A stretch of DNA of 64,000 nt from the NCBI GenBank assembly GCA_003415625.1, contig PYIU01000005.1, positions 3,725,001-3,789,000 of the forward strand, written 5' to 3'. Below the pieces are notes generated by a model that worked only from the letters and a program-made list of their open reading frames with translations, made no database searches and was not told the origin of the DNA. The translations under genes were made by a program, and so were the position numbers. Shown piece by piece: positions 23,376 to 35,688 of the stretch (position 1 is the stretch's first letter; each line of letters begins with the position of its first letter). Source of the stretch: Aquanectria penicillioides. Taxonomy: Eukaryota > Ascomycota > Sordariomycetes > Hypocreales > Nectriaceae.

Positions 23376-25402
23376 ATGGCTCTGCCTCCTACCCCGAACG
23401 ATTTGATCCCTCACCTCGTCGCCGGCCCCGGGAGCATGATCCGCGATCCGACCATCAACCCCAAGTTGACGCGCCTTCGACGCGCCTGCGATATGTGCAG
23501 CATGCGCAAGGTCAAGTGCGACGACACCGATGTCCCCTGCCGTCCCTGCCGGGAACTTGGCGTTGACTGCACCTACAATCGCGAGACGAAACGCCGTGGA
23601 CCTCCCAACAAGCATGCCGAAGCTGCAAAGGCTGCTAAGCGCGCTCGTATCGACGTTACTGCTGGTGCCGTCCTGAACGTGTCGCCATCGCCCCAGACGG
23701 CTGCCAAGACCCTCATGACCATCTCCACCGATGGCGTCCTCGATGCCGAGTCGATTGCACCGATGCCTGTCCTCGAGCTTCTCGTCGACGACTTCTTCAC
23801 CTACATCCACCCGCTTGCACCGTTTCCCCACGAACCCACCTTTCGCCAGTCCTTTGCCAACCGAGAAGACCGCACAAGGCCCGAGTTTCTTGGCTTGCTT
23901 GCCAGCATGATCTGCGCCCTGGTTGCGTCCTTCCCCCGCAGTGCAAGAGAACACCTCAAGGCGCAGCACAGCACTCACTTGTTCCCTCGAGCAATTGTCA
24001 TGATTGAAAAGTGTCGTGAAATTTCGCTACTGACCCGAGGTCCCAAGTGGCAGCTGAAGCAGCCGAAGACGCTCGATGATGCCGCTACTAGTTACTTTCT
24101 GGGTCTCGCTTCAGGATATTCTCACCAGTGGAACGCCTCTGGCCAATTCATGGCTGAGACCTTGACGCTGGTACGCGAGCTGGGATTTAACCGTCCAAAG
24201 CATCCCGGCGAACTGCCAACTTTTGGCAATGACAACTGCTCACCAGACCCCCTCCCTTTCAATCATGTCAAAGACCAGATTGGCAAGCGCATCTTCTGGT
24301 GTCTCCTCCTAGGTGTCCGGTAAGACCGAAACCATGATTAACTTTTCTGCTACGAGCTCTATTCTAACAATTCTCTAGCTCCTTTGCGCAATTGGGTGCC
24401 TCGACTGCAGATATGGTGATTGCGCCTTCAACGCCAAGTCTTCCATACCCTGCGTATCCCGAGAATGTCGACGACATCTGCATCCTGGCCAACGAAATCA
24501 TCCACCAACAGGACGGGAGCGTTACCCTTTTGACGGGCTTTCGGTTCGGCATTGACATTTACACTACCATGAACGGAGTGGTCAGTCTGGAGATTGCCTA
24601 CGGCATGAGCACTCTGCCTTGGGCGGATCAACGGATCCTTCTACGAGACGGTCTCCTTGCGGCCAGAAGCATCACCGATAACCTGCCCCCAGAGCTTCAG
24701 CTCGGAAACCACGGCGACGAGGCAGCGACCCTGGCGAGCTTTGACGAGTCGGGTATTCAGTACGTCCCCCCGGCTTGGCCCAACAGCCAGCCGCCCAACG
24801 ATCTCCGGAATGCGATTAAGAACCACCCGGCACGACGGCGGCATCTCCAGTACGAAATCCAAAAGGCCAACATCTATGTCTCGCAATTGGCCACGCGATC
24901 GTACTTTGTGGAGCTTTACTTTAATCTGCGAGACGTGCACCTGACTGAGCTGCAGCAAAATCCCGATCCGGTTGAGGGACAGTCGGAAGAGGAGAAGGCA
25001 GCTCAGGATGCGGACGAGAAAGAAATCTACGACTTCATGTCGGAAGAGCGTGAGCTTATCGTGCAGCACCTCTTGACGGTGCTGGGGTCGATTTCGCAAC
25101 GAAACTTGGAGCCGAACGGGGGGTCGCTTATCAACAAGATTCGCCAGGTGGCTTCGACGTTGCTGAACGATGCGCCAGAGCGTAAGGGACCGCTTGCCAT
25201 GAAGTCAGAGGGTGCGTTGTCGCAATTGATCAACATCTTGATGAAGCTGGAGAAGTCCAGCACCAGCACCGATTCACAGCCTGGAGGAGGGGACCCTCAG
25301 ATGACATCTCAGGATGAGGAGGAGGAGCTGCGACACTGGGCAGATTTGCGAGAGTACCAGCTGCAGTTCGCAGCGAACGGCGGGTTCAGCGGCAACCTAT
25401 GA
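23376..25402 (+). CDS. Zn2Cys6 transcription factor
   Basis: A nuclear DNA-binding regulator. The exons as they stand are 23376-24319 and 24379-25402, with a phase-2 GT-AG intron, giving 655 residues. The binuclear zinc cluster C-x2-C-x6-C-x6-C-x2-C-x6-C lies at residues 38-65 (CDMCSMRKVKC...CRPC), followed by a basic RRGPPNKHAEAAKAAKRAR region. The fungal transcription-factor middle domain begins about residue 130 (LVDDFFTYIHPLAPFPHEP). The true start is probably the ATG at 23194. From the far side of an 8-C run (23206-23213) the correct frame is an Ala/Gln-rich N-terminus reading into MALPPTPNDL, and one extra C would connect it. That would add about 61 residues. No target pathway can be inferred. 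A downstream acidic tail contains SQDEEEEL. Confidence 0.9.
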
Positions 25403-25677
25403 TGGCTGCGGTAACGGCAGCGGCGGATGAAATATAAAAGACAACTGCCAACGGGCAGCACTAGGCGAGGCTCCAGTTCCCGCCAATTATTGGGGCAACC
25501 CAAGCGTGTATAGTATTTCCGGGGTGAGCGAAGCGGCGTATCAACTTTTCCTCCTTCTTGCTTGACGACGGGAGGAACATTAGGGTTGGGTGGTTTATCG
25601 TTTTCAACGTCGCACATACAGCTCTAAAAAAAAATTAGTAGTTTGGCGTAGTGTAATAGGAATGGTTTCGAGACCAA

Positions 25678-26905
25678 TCAAATGGGTATCTGGCTAGGTG
25701 CGTGTTGACGGGCGTGATGGTCCTGTTTGATTTCGTAGGCTGTCCACGAAAAGTAGATCCAATTGACAATGCTTTGAAGATGTACGGGTTAGTTTGGGTC
25801 TGTGGATGAGGTTGTGGTCCTGACGGCGTGACATACGACAGAGTGCCCAAGAGAGCTGCCATTGCGCCCTCACAGGATTGACTCCAGACATTGAAGTGGA
25901 TTAGATGGTAAATGAGGAGCACGAAGCAGATGGTGGCACCCAGGGCGAGGAGGAGTTGGACGACGGCGTGGACTCGACGGGGGATGTGTGACATGCGGTG
26001 GCTCTGCCTGCGAGCGGAGATGCTGGTGATGATTGCCCAGATGAAGGAGAGTGTGGCCTATATGCGAACAACACCAAGCCAATTAGTTGACGAACTCCAG
26101 CATATTAATTGACGATGAGAAGCAAAAAAGAAATTGTGTGTTTTGTGGATGGATGATTGTCAAAACCATCGAAAACAAAAGAATCTGTCGGTGGAGAGGC
26201 TCGAACTCTCGACCTTTGGATGTCCCTGACTTTTAGCCAAGTCATATGTGAATATGAGACCAACGCTCTAACCAACTGAGCCACACCGACTGATTGGTTG
26301 ATTTTGATGACTGCTCGGGGCGCTATTCGGGACCAAGTGAGAATCAATGTTGGAGGGGTGGGATGGACACGGGATCTGTCTGTCGTGGGCAAAAGCTGCC
26401 ATGCCATGCCACGTCATGACATGTCATGACACGATAATTCAAGCCAAAGCGAGGGGATGGATAGAACAGCGGCAGGGCGAGTGAGACAAGGAGTAAGAGA
26501 GGCAGATGGAGAGAAACGTACAATGGGCAAGCTCAGCCACAGCATCCAGAAGCAGTCTGAGCCGACGGTGGCATCGCTGGGGCAGATGCGTTGGGTGACG
26601 CTCCACCAGATGTTGAGGATGACGACGACGCCCGGGATGACGAGGGAGAAGGGCCGTGAGAGGACGACGAGCGAGAACAGCCGAGAGGACGGGGAACGGC
26701 GGTGGGAGGGTGGGGGCCCGGCTGCGTAGACCAGCGGTGGTAGTTGATGTTGATGCTGCTGCTGGCCTTGATATGGCTGGAAGAAGGGCGGATGGGGAGC
26801 AGGCGGAGGTGGACGAGGTGATGATGGTCCGCCTTCATGAGGCCCGTAGTGCTCGTGGAACTGCTGTTGACGCGGTGGTGGCGGCGGCGCCGGCGGGGGA
26901 GACAT
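25678..26905 (-). CDS. Four-helix (MARVEL-like) membrane protein with tRNA in intron 1
   Basis: The exons are 26905-26522, 26057-25837 and 25771-25678, giving 232 residues. Residues 1-60 are Pro/Gln/His-rich and probably cytosolic. Four hydrophobic segments follow: VVLSRPFSLVIPGVVVILNI, FWMLWLSLPIATLSFIWAII, VVQLLLALGATICFVLLIYH and AALLGTLSIVNWIYFSWTAY. This spacing resembles MARVEL-domain proteins, though I cannot confirm the family. Intron 1 is 464 nt, much longer than usual here, and contains a tRNA-Met gene on the same strand. Intron 2 (65 nt, donor GTATGT, branch ACTAAC) is needed to read the fourth helix. Without it the frame runs on to 25635 in non-membrane sequence. The start ATG is in good context (CGCCATGTC). 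Confidence 0.72.
26172..26180 (-). terminator. Pol III terminator of tRNA-Met
   Basis: On the minus strand, two runs of four T separated by one G start six bases after the tRNA 3' end. Confidence 0.75.
26186..26290 (-). tRNA. tRNA-Met (CAU), elongator, with 31-nt intron
   Basis: The acceptor stem GTCGGTG pairs with CACCGAC. The D arm is GCTC AGTTGGTTA GAGC and the anticodon loop CTCATAA. The T arm is GAGAG TTCGAGC CTCTC, and the discriminator is A. The anticodon CAU is at 26256-26254. The intron spans 26252-26222, directly after position 37 as expected for nuclear tRNA introns. The loop, the T31/T39 pair and the variable AGGTC match yeast elongator Met rather than initiator. It lies inside intron 1 of the membrane-protein gene, same strand. 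Confidence 0.93.
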
Positions 26906-27767
26906 GGCGGGGAGAGGAATCGATGATATCACAACTCTCGCTCAGTCACTCAGTCACTCATTCACTCCCTCATTCGCATACACACATGTATATGATATCG
27001 AGAGCGGGAGAGAGAGAGAGGGGTGGACGAAAAATACAGGACGAGAAAGGACACAGCTGGTATGGGTAGATACTGAAGGGAGGTTCGTTCCAGTGGGCGG
27101 CTCAGGCGCAGATTCAGGCTCGAAGGGACATGAACAAGAAAGAAAAAAAACAAGAAGGAAAAAACCTTAAAAGCGAAAAAAGAAAAAAAAAAAAGAAATA
27201 CAAAACAAGGAGCTCAACGGGCTACAAGGAGAAGAAAAAAAAAAGACAGAGGAGGACGGGGGACAAGAACGACGAAATGCAAATGCAGTACGAGACGGCT
27301 CAGGTGACGAAGCCGGCCAGGCAGCCCAGTTCAGCCCAGCCCCAAAAGCCCAGCGGCGTCCGTTCTCATCCAATCTCGTTGATGCGCACTGGGTGCTGCT
27401 TTTGTTTCCGTTTCCCGCGCGCCGTGTTGCTCTGCGCCTGTGGCGTGGCTGCAAACTGAGCCCCCCTTGCTACTGTTGCTGATGCTGATGCTGTGCCGTC
27501 TGGTGCCTTGCTTTTTTTTTCTTGCAAATCCCAAGGTTGCTGGTGGTGCCGGTAGGACTTTTTTTATTATTATTATTCATTTTTTTTTATGAATGAGGAT
27601 AATTGCTCGCTCGCGCTGGTTTCCCCAATGGCGACACGACATTGCCCTCCACGGGTGAAGCTGCTGCCCTTTGCGTCGTGTCCATGACGGTGTCTTGCAT
27701 TCCATTCGTCGTAGGCTCCTGGGGAACGACGCAGGGCCCCTGTAAAGCACACACACACACACACACA

Positions 27768-27803
<36 letters not shown>

Positions 27804-28335
27804 GGCTCAAAATCGTCCCGTGTTTGGAGCCGCCGTTCCTAGCGGGGGTTGAATGCCAGCGGAGATGGTCAGGGTGGGCCTCGATTCCGTGGGTTGTGGG
27901 GGAACCCCACCGGGCGCTAATACAAAGCAATCATGCCCTGGTGCTTTGCTGCTCGTCGGCACTGCACCTGGCATTTGCCGAGCCCATTGCTGTCACCACC
28001 TGTAGGGCTGAAGAGGGCTGCTTCTTGAGGGTCCTCGTCGTCCGCAATCATCTCATATTGCTAGCCCCAGCGCCAAGCCAGACGCCAGCCAGCTTATTGA
28101 TGAGTAGATGGTACATGACAGTGACAGATGGAGGCTGGCTGTAAGTACCGATTCAATTGGGTCCACAGTAGCCAACTGTCTGGCAACACTAACACGGTCA
28201 TCCTGATTTCAACTCATATCCATGGCCCGATTTATTTATTTTTCTTCTTTCTTCGTAATCGTCATAATAATCAAGGTCTTATTTGCCTGTCATATCCCAC
28301 AATCCCCCGCTCACATCGTTATCCAAACAAATGGC
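26906..28335. other. Low-complexity intergenic region
   Basis: It contains CAGTCACT-type repeats (about 26937-26975), A-rich tracts (27140-27245), T-rich tracts (27505-27590) and an AC/TC microsatellite. It includes the 5' side of the membrane-protein gene and the 3' side of the methyltransferase gene. No gene is seen. Confidence 0.5.
27749..27800. repeat. Compound (AC)11(TC)15 microsatellite
   Basis: An AC run at 27749-27770 passes directly into a TC run at 27771-27800. Confidence 0.95.
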
Positions 28336-29049
28336 TCATTCGCCTTTCCCGTTCTTCGGTTTCCTCGCTGTAAACACCATCACCCTCCCCACCACATTCA
28401 CGTCCACCTCGTCAAACTCCCGCCTCAAGCCCGCCTCGAACTCCGCTCGTGTATCGTCCCAGTTGTCAAAGATGCCCTTTTTGTTGTACAGTGACATCAG
28501 TGCCCACGCCATCCAGTTCATCTCCTGCTCCCGTCCCAGAATCGTTGCTCCGGATAACACCCCGTGATCCGCGAGGTGCGGCCGCATCGCCTTGAACACG
28601 TTGGTCTTGCGCGATGCTGGGCCCGGCATGCAGTGCAGGAGGTAGAATAGACTGATGGAGTCGAATTTTTGGGTCGCTGGCAACGGCAGTGTTTCAGCGG
28701 CGTTGGCGATGACGGATTCGATCTTGACGGGCTTGCTCACGGACCCTCGAATGCGATTCGTCGTCGTCTCGAGGGCCTGCGGGTTCAAGTCGAGGAGTGT
28801 GATTTCCTCGCAGTTACTCTCGTTGAGGGACTTGGACGGGAAGTACCCCGAGCCCACGCCCACGTCGAGATGGTGTTTGCCCACCGTCGACTTGAATAGG
28901 GGCAGCAGGACATCGGCCGTCGGGCATTTCCACGCGTAGCTGTTAGACAGCCACAGGACCCAGATGTCATAGCCTGAAAGGATTCGAGAAGAATAAAGCG
29001 TTGAACCGGCGTTCTGCTCCGGAATCTGGCGAGTCGTTGAAGAGTCCAT
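28336..29049 (-). CDS. Class I SAM-dependent methyltransferase
   Basis: A single exon of 237 residues. Motif I HHLDVGVGSGYFP (about residue 57) and the acidic strand-2 end LLDLNPQAL are clear, followed by SISLFYLLHCMPG and a C-terminal VNVVGRVMVFTARKP strand. The N-terminal YDIWVLWLSNSYAWKCPT resembles fungal small-molecule methyltransferases of secondary metabolism. The substrate is unknown and there is no synthase nearby. The frame is open 34 codons upstream of the first ATG, without another ATG, so a start at 29049 is chosen. Confidence 0.88.
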   Translation of the reverse strand: MDSSTTRQIPEQNAGSTLYSSRILSGYDIWVLWLSNSYAWKCPTADVLLPLFKSTVGKHHLDVGVGSGYFPSKSLNESNCEEITLLDLNPQALETTTNRIRGSVSKPVKIESVIANAAETLPLPATQKFDSISLFYLLHCMPGPASRKTNVFKAMRPHLADHGVLSGATILGREQEMNWMAWALMSLYNKKGIFDNWDDTRAEFEAGLRREFDEVDVNVVGRVMVFTARKPKNGKGE

Positions 29050-29932
29050 CCTGCTGGTCCGTGTTTGCTCGCAGAGTCGAGGGATCACCGGAAGTCGAAT
29101 ATTTCGAAGGAAAACGGAAAGATGACGACAAAACAACGAAACAAGAAACAAAAGGAGGGGCTAGCTTGGTATTAAAGGGATGACCAGTAAGCTCAAATCA
29201 AAGTACATCGGCATGATTACTAGTTCATCCATGCTGTATTATCGGCCGCCCGTCTAGTGTGTGGGTGTGTATGGGGATGAGCAAGTGGGGATCAACACGA
29301 AAGATCCATCGGCTCCCGGCCGTCAAGTAATGTAGAGCGCGAGGAATCTCCTCAAACGGAAGTGCGAGACCACCCCCTTGTCAACTAAGGGATGAGCATC
29401 TCCGCTGACGCACCCGGCCCCACATTCGAGCCAGTCACTTGAGCTTCGCCTTTGGAATGTGAGTAAGCTACTACCGCATGTCGGGGATTTGAGTAATATT
29501 TCCAAGACTCACACGCCGTTTACGTAGAAGCCTCAGTCTTGGATGTTGTCTCTTCTCTCTCTTACCTGTCAAATTCGGCATCGTCGGGAAGCGGGACCAC
29601 TTTTCTCACCAACCCATGAGCCTGTCTATAACGGCGGGCGAAAGTTTATTTCTACGTATGGCGCACATGTCCGCCGCTAAATATATTATTAACTTCAAAA
29701 TCATAGACTATACGGTAAAATAAATTGGATTATACTGCACTGATACATACAGTGGAGTTGGTCCTATTTTGGAAGCTAGAAACCCCTTGCAGAATCGACA
29801 CTCCGGAGCGAGCGACTGGTCAACGCCAACACTATTTTGAGGCCCTGCCTTGAAATATTATGTCTAATTAATACTACATCTGCAGTTCATACTTTTGTTG
29901 TGCCGGGCGCAGTTCAGGCTCGCCTACGAACT
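29050..29932. other. Spacer, methyltransferase / zinc-finger paralog A
   Basis: No gene seen. A moderately AT-rich stretch lies at 29640-29760. Confidence 0.45.
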
Positions 29933-31549
29933 CTAAACTAGGCTATCTAAGTTTAAATACTCGTCCAAGTCGAATTCCATGTCGCCGGTGCCCGTTGGTT
30001 GAGCTAGCTCACAATCCAGAGCCATGTTCGTCCCAGAGCCTATGGCAATATCTCCCAGATCTGGTACCGTTTCTCTTGATGTAGAGCTTGCCAAAGGCAG
30101 CTCTGTGATTGGGGTGCTTGACGATCCTTCAGCCGCTGTTCGACTACCGAGTCCAAAGTCGGCTCTGAACTCGCTGTAGAGTTGGTCGACGAGAGGACGG
30201 AGCTGGGCCAAAAATTGATCCCAGATTTCATTCCCTGCCTGACTATTTAATACATCTGGTAGCCTAGCTCGAATCATGGTTGGGAGATCACGAAGGAGGA
30301 CACGGCGGAACTCGTCCGTGGCGTCCAACTGTTCCGTATCTACAACTTCACTCGAAGACGATTGATCTAGAATTTAAGGTCAGTGGCGATAACAAGAGTT
30401 TATGACCAGTCAAAACTTACATGGGTCAGGAATGTCCAGGTCATAGGGGAGAGCGATTCGATATAGATGGCGCCACTTTTGCCCCTCGGTCATTTTCCGC
30501 AAACCTTTCTTCGATCTCATCTCCCGCTCCTGGGTGGCATTGATCCCATCCGTTAAGATGTTCTCCTGGACTGCACAGAGAGGATCTTGAACGGCATAGT
30601 CTCTTAGAGCGGCTTGAGTTTCAAGATCTTTGCCACAGCGCAAACATGGATATTTTGGCAGTCTGTGCAGACGATAAAGATGCCCCCTAGTAGTTTGTTA
30701 GACTCGACTCATTGCAGTCTCCTATTGCTGTAATACTTACTTGAGTCGAGAAATCGTTGGAAAGCCTGGATGAACGCAATTCTTCCACTTCGGCTTGCCG
30801 TATCTCCGGGGATTACGTTTACAGAATAGGTAGGCAAACCGAAAACCGCCGCCGCCTGAACCTTCTTCTCCACCTCCGTTACCATCTTTGTTGCCGTCTC
30901 CGTTGTCACCGCCATCACCACCTAGGCCTCCATTATCGCCATGGTCTCCACTACCGCCTTGGTTTCCGCAATGACGTTTATCCCGCTTTGAAGCACCGAA
31001 TGGCTTGCCACCGTTGTCATCGCCGTACCACCGTCTCTTCCCCTTGATATCTACGCTGGAATCCCCTGTGTCTTTTGGTGATGAGGATAATGCATCACCA
31101 GGTGAACTTGCAGATTCTTGGCGTTGTCGTGCACGAGGGAATGGTCGATTTTCTAGCTATTGTCGAAACCACACCATCGTTTCCTCAATTGCCATCTTTT
31201 CAAGGGACATGCCGGCGAATCGGTCATCAATATCAGCATTCTGACCATCAGACCTTTTATTGGAATCATCATCTATATTGTCGGCAGCACTTTGTTTTCG
31301 GGGTAATATTGTTCTTGTTTTGAATGGAGGAGAAGGGGCTGGGGGCTTGGACATATTTCTGTTGAACATAGGAATGAGTGTTGTTGACTCTGCTCGTGTA
31401 ACTCCCTCAAGATTTTCGTGGGGACTTTTTGATTCTCCATGTTTATCGGCGGTAATGGCTGATGGCAGCTCCAAATGAGGATCCGATTGAGGTTGGCTAC
31501 TGGAGCTACCGGCTAGCGCGTCGTCTACCGATTTCAAAAGTGATGCCAT
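29933..31549 (-). pseudogene. C2H2 zinc-finger paralog A, broken by an in-frame TAG
   Basis: The exons would be 31549-30741, 30686-30421 and 30366-29933, at the same two intron positions as paralog B. Together they make a 502-codon frame, but codon 131 (31159-31157) is TAG and the frame resumes unshifted beyond it. The Cys pair of the conserved FACPF..RNP motif reads FAYLFCKRNP: Cys to Tyr and Pro to Leu are both C:G-to-T:A changes. Downstream come a Gly/Asp-rich linker, RLKGHLYRLHRLPKYPCLRC, TEGQKWRHLYRIALPYD...IPDPY and a C-terminal DEFRRVLL...IRARLPDVL block. No conventional intron removes the stop. It is a pseudogene or a recent null allele. Its 5' end is uncertain: the frame is open upstream without an ATG. 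Confidence 0.78.
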
Positions 31550-33224
31550 GCGAGTCTGGTTGGCAAGTATGGACTCAGTCCGTATAAAACCGACGAGGTT
31601 CGGTCCATCTCTTGGAGACGTGTACACCAAGCATGAAGCGGCATGTAAAGCCCCAGGCTTGCCGTGTGTAGATTGGCGCCCCGAACATCGGATTGTGGAT
31701 CATCCATATGTTCATCTGCACTTCCATATGCTTGAAAAACACTTAAGCTGTGTTCCTAAACTGAAGAGCGGCGATTGAATGAGGTGTGCTGCAATTGAGT
31801 TGGAGCGGGAAGGCCCGTCAATTCGGCCCCGTCACCGATGACCCCTCGCACCGGTCTACTGGTCTGGCTCATTGGAGCTAGAACACACTTCTGTTAGGGA
31901 AAAACCGGTTCTCAGAGAACTGTAAGAATAATAAAAGCAATAAAGGTAAACGAATATCCAAGAAAACACATGGGTTGTTATGGTTGTAGTGTAGAAGGAT
32001 CGGGTGGCGATTAGAGGAACGCTTTTGGGATTGACATTGCCCATCTGGGCATTAAGTCCTGCACACCTCCTACACCTTGACGCAAAAACGCCAAAATGTG
32101 CAGAACTTCTCGCGTCACGTGCTGAGAGCTCTTCCTCTTCCTCATTCTTGACGAGGCTGCGCCTGTTTTACATGCTGTCCGGGTGCGTCAGTTGCAGCGT
32201 CACAATCTTCAACGTGAACAATGACAAGCTACAAAGCTGATTGAAGCATGACAATCTTATTCAGATTTAGTAGAGCGCCGCAAAGCTTCCTTGAAACAGC
32301 CTAGATCCCTTGCAGCAAAGGTGCTCGGCATTTGGGGGCTGAGTCTAGCCCGATGTGCTCGTAAATTTACTCACCTGCTTGTCCCAATCGACCTAAACGT
32401 CCCTATAACCGGCAGTGGCCCGTCCTGATGGCCTTGACTAGTGGGGTTTAATGGAAACCTCCAGCATTACTTGCCCTTACAGGGCGTTGAATTCCTAGAT
32501 GATATATCACTCAAATGATATGCCCGTTGGTGCTAGTACGAGGTTGGTCACGAAAGTAGATCCAACCACATAATATTTATTTTATCTATTACCATTATTC
32601 CCTTCTTATCCTTATTTTATTTTCTTATCTTTATTTTCTCTAGTCTCTGTCACCGAGGATGAGCATAGCTTCTCTATTTCGGGTGCATGTACTTTGTTGG
32701 ATCGTGCTGGTAAAAGGGACAAGCAGAACGGAGTGAAGTCAACTGGGACCTCAACTGGCTCCCCAGGCGGGGCTTAACGTCCCCAATATTCGCAAGTATT
32801 CCGGTCTAGACTAGAGCTGTTGGTGACATGAAGCTTCCTAAGTGGCTGCCTTGTGATAATCTCCTACGACCTGGAATTGACGAGGGTCTAGGACCGCGCG
32901 GGAGTGAAAAGTCAACTTTTCTTGGAGAGCAAAAAGCCAATGCTTGACACAGATCTCAATTGGGCTAGTGGTTGGTTTCAGTTGGGGACGGACAGGCGAC
33001 GTAGTATTTAACAAGGAAGCAAATTCTCCGATGGCACATTCATCCAAAAGGAGTGAGAGACAGAGGCCTTGTGGTCTTGAGATTAAATCTCAACACCATG
33101 GAATAGCAGATGAATTTGTTTTCAGCAGGTCTGCAATAGCATTGAGAATGCTGACACTTACGCACGCGGACCTGAAGAATAAGAGGGCGTTTCAAATTTC
33201 TCATTGTATTTTAGATGTTCCATA
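31550..33224. other. Spacer between zinc-finger paralogs A and B
   Basis: No gene recognised. It includes a T-rich tract at about 32560-32650 and may contain lost 5' exons of paralog A. Confidence 0.45.
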
Positions 33225-35688
33225 TCATGATTCTATATATGTTAAGTCTTTTAAACAAAGAAACCGAGTAAAATCGAAATCATCATTAGCGATTTGACTG
33301 ACGGATTCGTCGTTAAAACAACTTTTTGGGTCCGCACTTGCATCCAGATTATCTTCTATAACTAGCGGGTTTATGGGGAGCGAGGTCCATAGTTCTGGTT
33401 TAGCCATTCCCGGAGTATCCAGTGAAGTCTGAAGAGTCTCCGCCGATGCTAAGATCGATAGTCCGGATGAGCCCTCGACCATTGAGGACCCTGAAGAAGT
33501 CCCATTAGCAAACTGGCTTAGAAAGGAATTGAGTGACTGATTTGTAAAACTTGTAAACATATCTATCATCTCATCCTCGATAAACTCGTTTGCCCTATTC
33601 GCCAAAATATCCGGCAAGGCACTCTGGATGAAGGATGGGATCTCAAGGTTAAGGAAGACACGAAACTCATCTACCGTTTTGAACTGATCAGAGCTCATAT
33701 CTTGAGTAGGTGATCGGTAATCTTCACTCAACCATTAGCATTTCATACTAAAGAATCTTGACGTAACATACAAGGACTGGGAATTTCTGTATCGAGAGGA
33801 AAGGCGATTTTGTAAATATGTCGCCACTTTTCCTCCCCCGACATGCATCGAATTCCCTTTTTCGATCTCATCATCTTCTCCTGCTCATCATCTATTCCGT
33901 CTTCCTCTGAAAGATCTCGGCGCGAGCAAGTTGACTCTGCCTTGTGATCTTTTAGCGCCTCCTCGGTCTTCATATCGTTTGCGCAGTTGGGGCAGAGAAA
34001 CTCGGCCAGTGCATGACGGTCGTAGATATGAGCTCTGCGATCATTAGCAATTGGTCCAAAACACAGGTTACTGACACTAACTTGACCCGGTGTACTTCCC
34101 GCCATCCAGAATATGCGCAATGCTTCATCTTTCCGAATTTTCGGGGATTGCGTTGATAGAAAGGACAAGCAAACTGACGTCTTTCGACGGGTTCCGTTGC
34201 TTCTTTGCCCTCCCCTTGGCGCTTCCCACCTCCTCCCTCCTCTTCATCGTCATTTCCTTTCTTCTTCTTCTTCGAAGAATTTGCTCCTTTCTCCCCGCCT
34301 TCATCCCAAAGCCGTGGTCTCTTGCTCTGTGAAGTCGAGACATTACCCCCATTTTCTCCCGATGTCGAGTTTTGAACGTCACCCGAATTTTCGTCGGAAT
34401 TTTCCAAATCCCTCGCAATTCCAATATCTGAAGGGAGATGCTGAGTCAAAAAGCGCTCATAAGATTCTACTAGGATCTCTACCATCCTCCTGCCCAGAGC
34501 CTGAGCGACTAATGGGTTGGTTGATCCAACATCTTCGTAGGTTGCGATGGGTGCATATGATTGAACTTGAGCAGGATGGTTTCTTTGGATCTGATCCAAC
34601 CTCGTATTGTGCAGCATGTCAAAAAACAACGGAGAAGAGAAACGTGCTTCGCTCGTCGGGCGTTTGTCTGTGGGCTCCGAATGGGTCAATCCCGGCCATC
34701 CTGGTGGCATTCCCTCACTCTTCAAGACAAAGCTGTTTCTGACACCTTTCCTTCCACTGCTTGATGGTGTCTCAGTGAGATGGCTGGTAAGACTCGAGGA
34801 GCTTCCTTGGAGATTGGGACGCATTTCGGACCCGTACCCACTGTCTGCAAGCGATTCTGCATCCAAGCTTAGGCCTTTGCCTGGGCATCGGAGCACCCAA
34901 CCAGCATGGTCTTCGGCCTTTTCAATGACAGAAATCTCAGGCTTTGAGGCCCATTCGATGAACTTGAAGTCGCGGTCGCCACCAAACACCGATGAAGGGT
35001 CGACATTGTCTTGGAAGTGATGTACAGCATGATCCAATCTCATGTCCCAAGCATTGATGCCGTAGAAATGAGCTGAGCACCCAAGAACTGGACAATCTAG
35101 AGATTGTGGAAGTCTATACGGCTTTCGAAAGTCGTCGTATCCATTGTTTTCAATATAATACTCTACCCTGTCATCAGTTTCCTCATTTGACTCGGCATAT
35201 GACCCCTGATCGATCCCTCGTGTTCCAGGTCTTTGTTGAATGGTGTGGTCGTGGAGGTTTTCCGCGCAAATGCGCTCTTGGTAAACATGAATCAGGTGGT
35301 CTGAAGTAATATGCCTTTTCCAGGCAAGAACGTCTGCGAACATCTGACTGCAACCTGAAAAATGAAACGCACAAAGCAAATTCCGTTGCGTGGAATCGCT
35401 GTCCGAGTTGCTGGCTACAGGTGGCAATTGGGAATCGACAAGAGCCTCATAAAATGCTGGAATGCGAGCTCTCCTTGTTCTTCGGGAGGGGGACATCGTT
35501 GATCGCGTCCCCTGGTCGAATTGGTGGAGCCAAAGAACCCCATAGAGGTTTCCTTCTTCGTTGGGGGTCTCCAATAAGTATCGTCGAAGGGCCGGGGAAC
35601 ACTGAACTGGCAATCGTGGGTTGGTTGTCGATTGGACTTGGCCACGACGGGCTTCGACCGAACCTCGCTGTCTCATAACTCGTCTCAT
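33225..35688 (-). CDS. Fungal C2H2 zinc-finger protein (paralog B, intact)
   Basis: The exons are 35688-34082, 34034-33772 and 33721-33225 (introns 47 and 50 nt), giving 788 residues. C2H2-like fingers lie at about 106-131 (LLCAFHFSGC...H-x4-H) and near 200 (CPVLGC...HAVHH). A basic SKKKKKGN region may be a nuclear signal. The family core follows: FACPFYQRNPRKF (about 506), WREVHRVKAHIYDRH, FLCPNC, a long charged segment, EEKWRHIYKIAFPLD and IPSPYY. The last exon encodes DEFRVFLNLEIPSFIQSALP. This family expands in filamentous ascomycetes and has no known function that I can name; a regulatory role is inference. The fusion of two N-terminal fingers with the core is notable. An alternative start is the Met at 35496. 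Confidence 0.83.

Noticed and set aside
31140..31180. Short intron removing the TAG of paralog A
   Set aside because: No GT-AG pair of workable length spans the TAG while keeping the frame; paralog B has no intron there.
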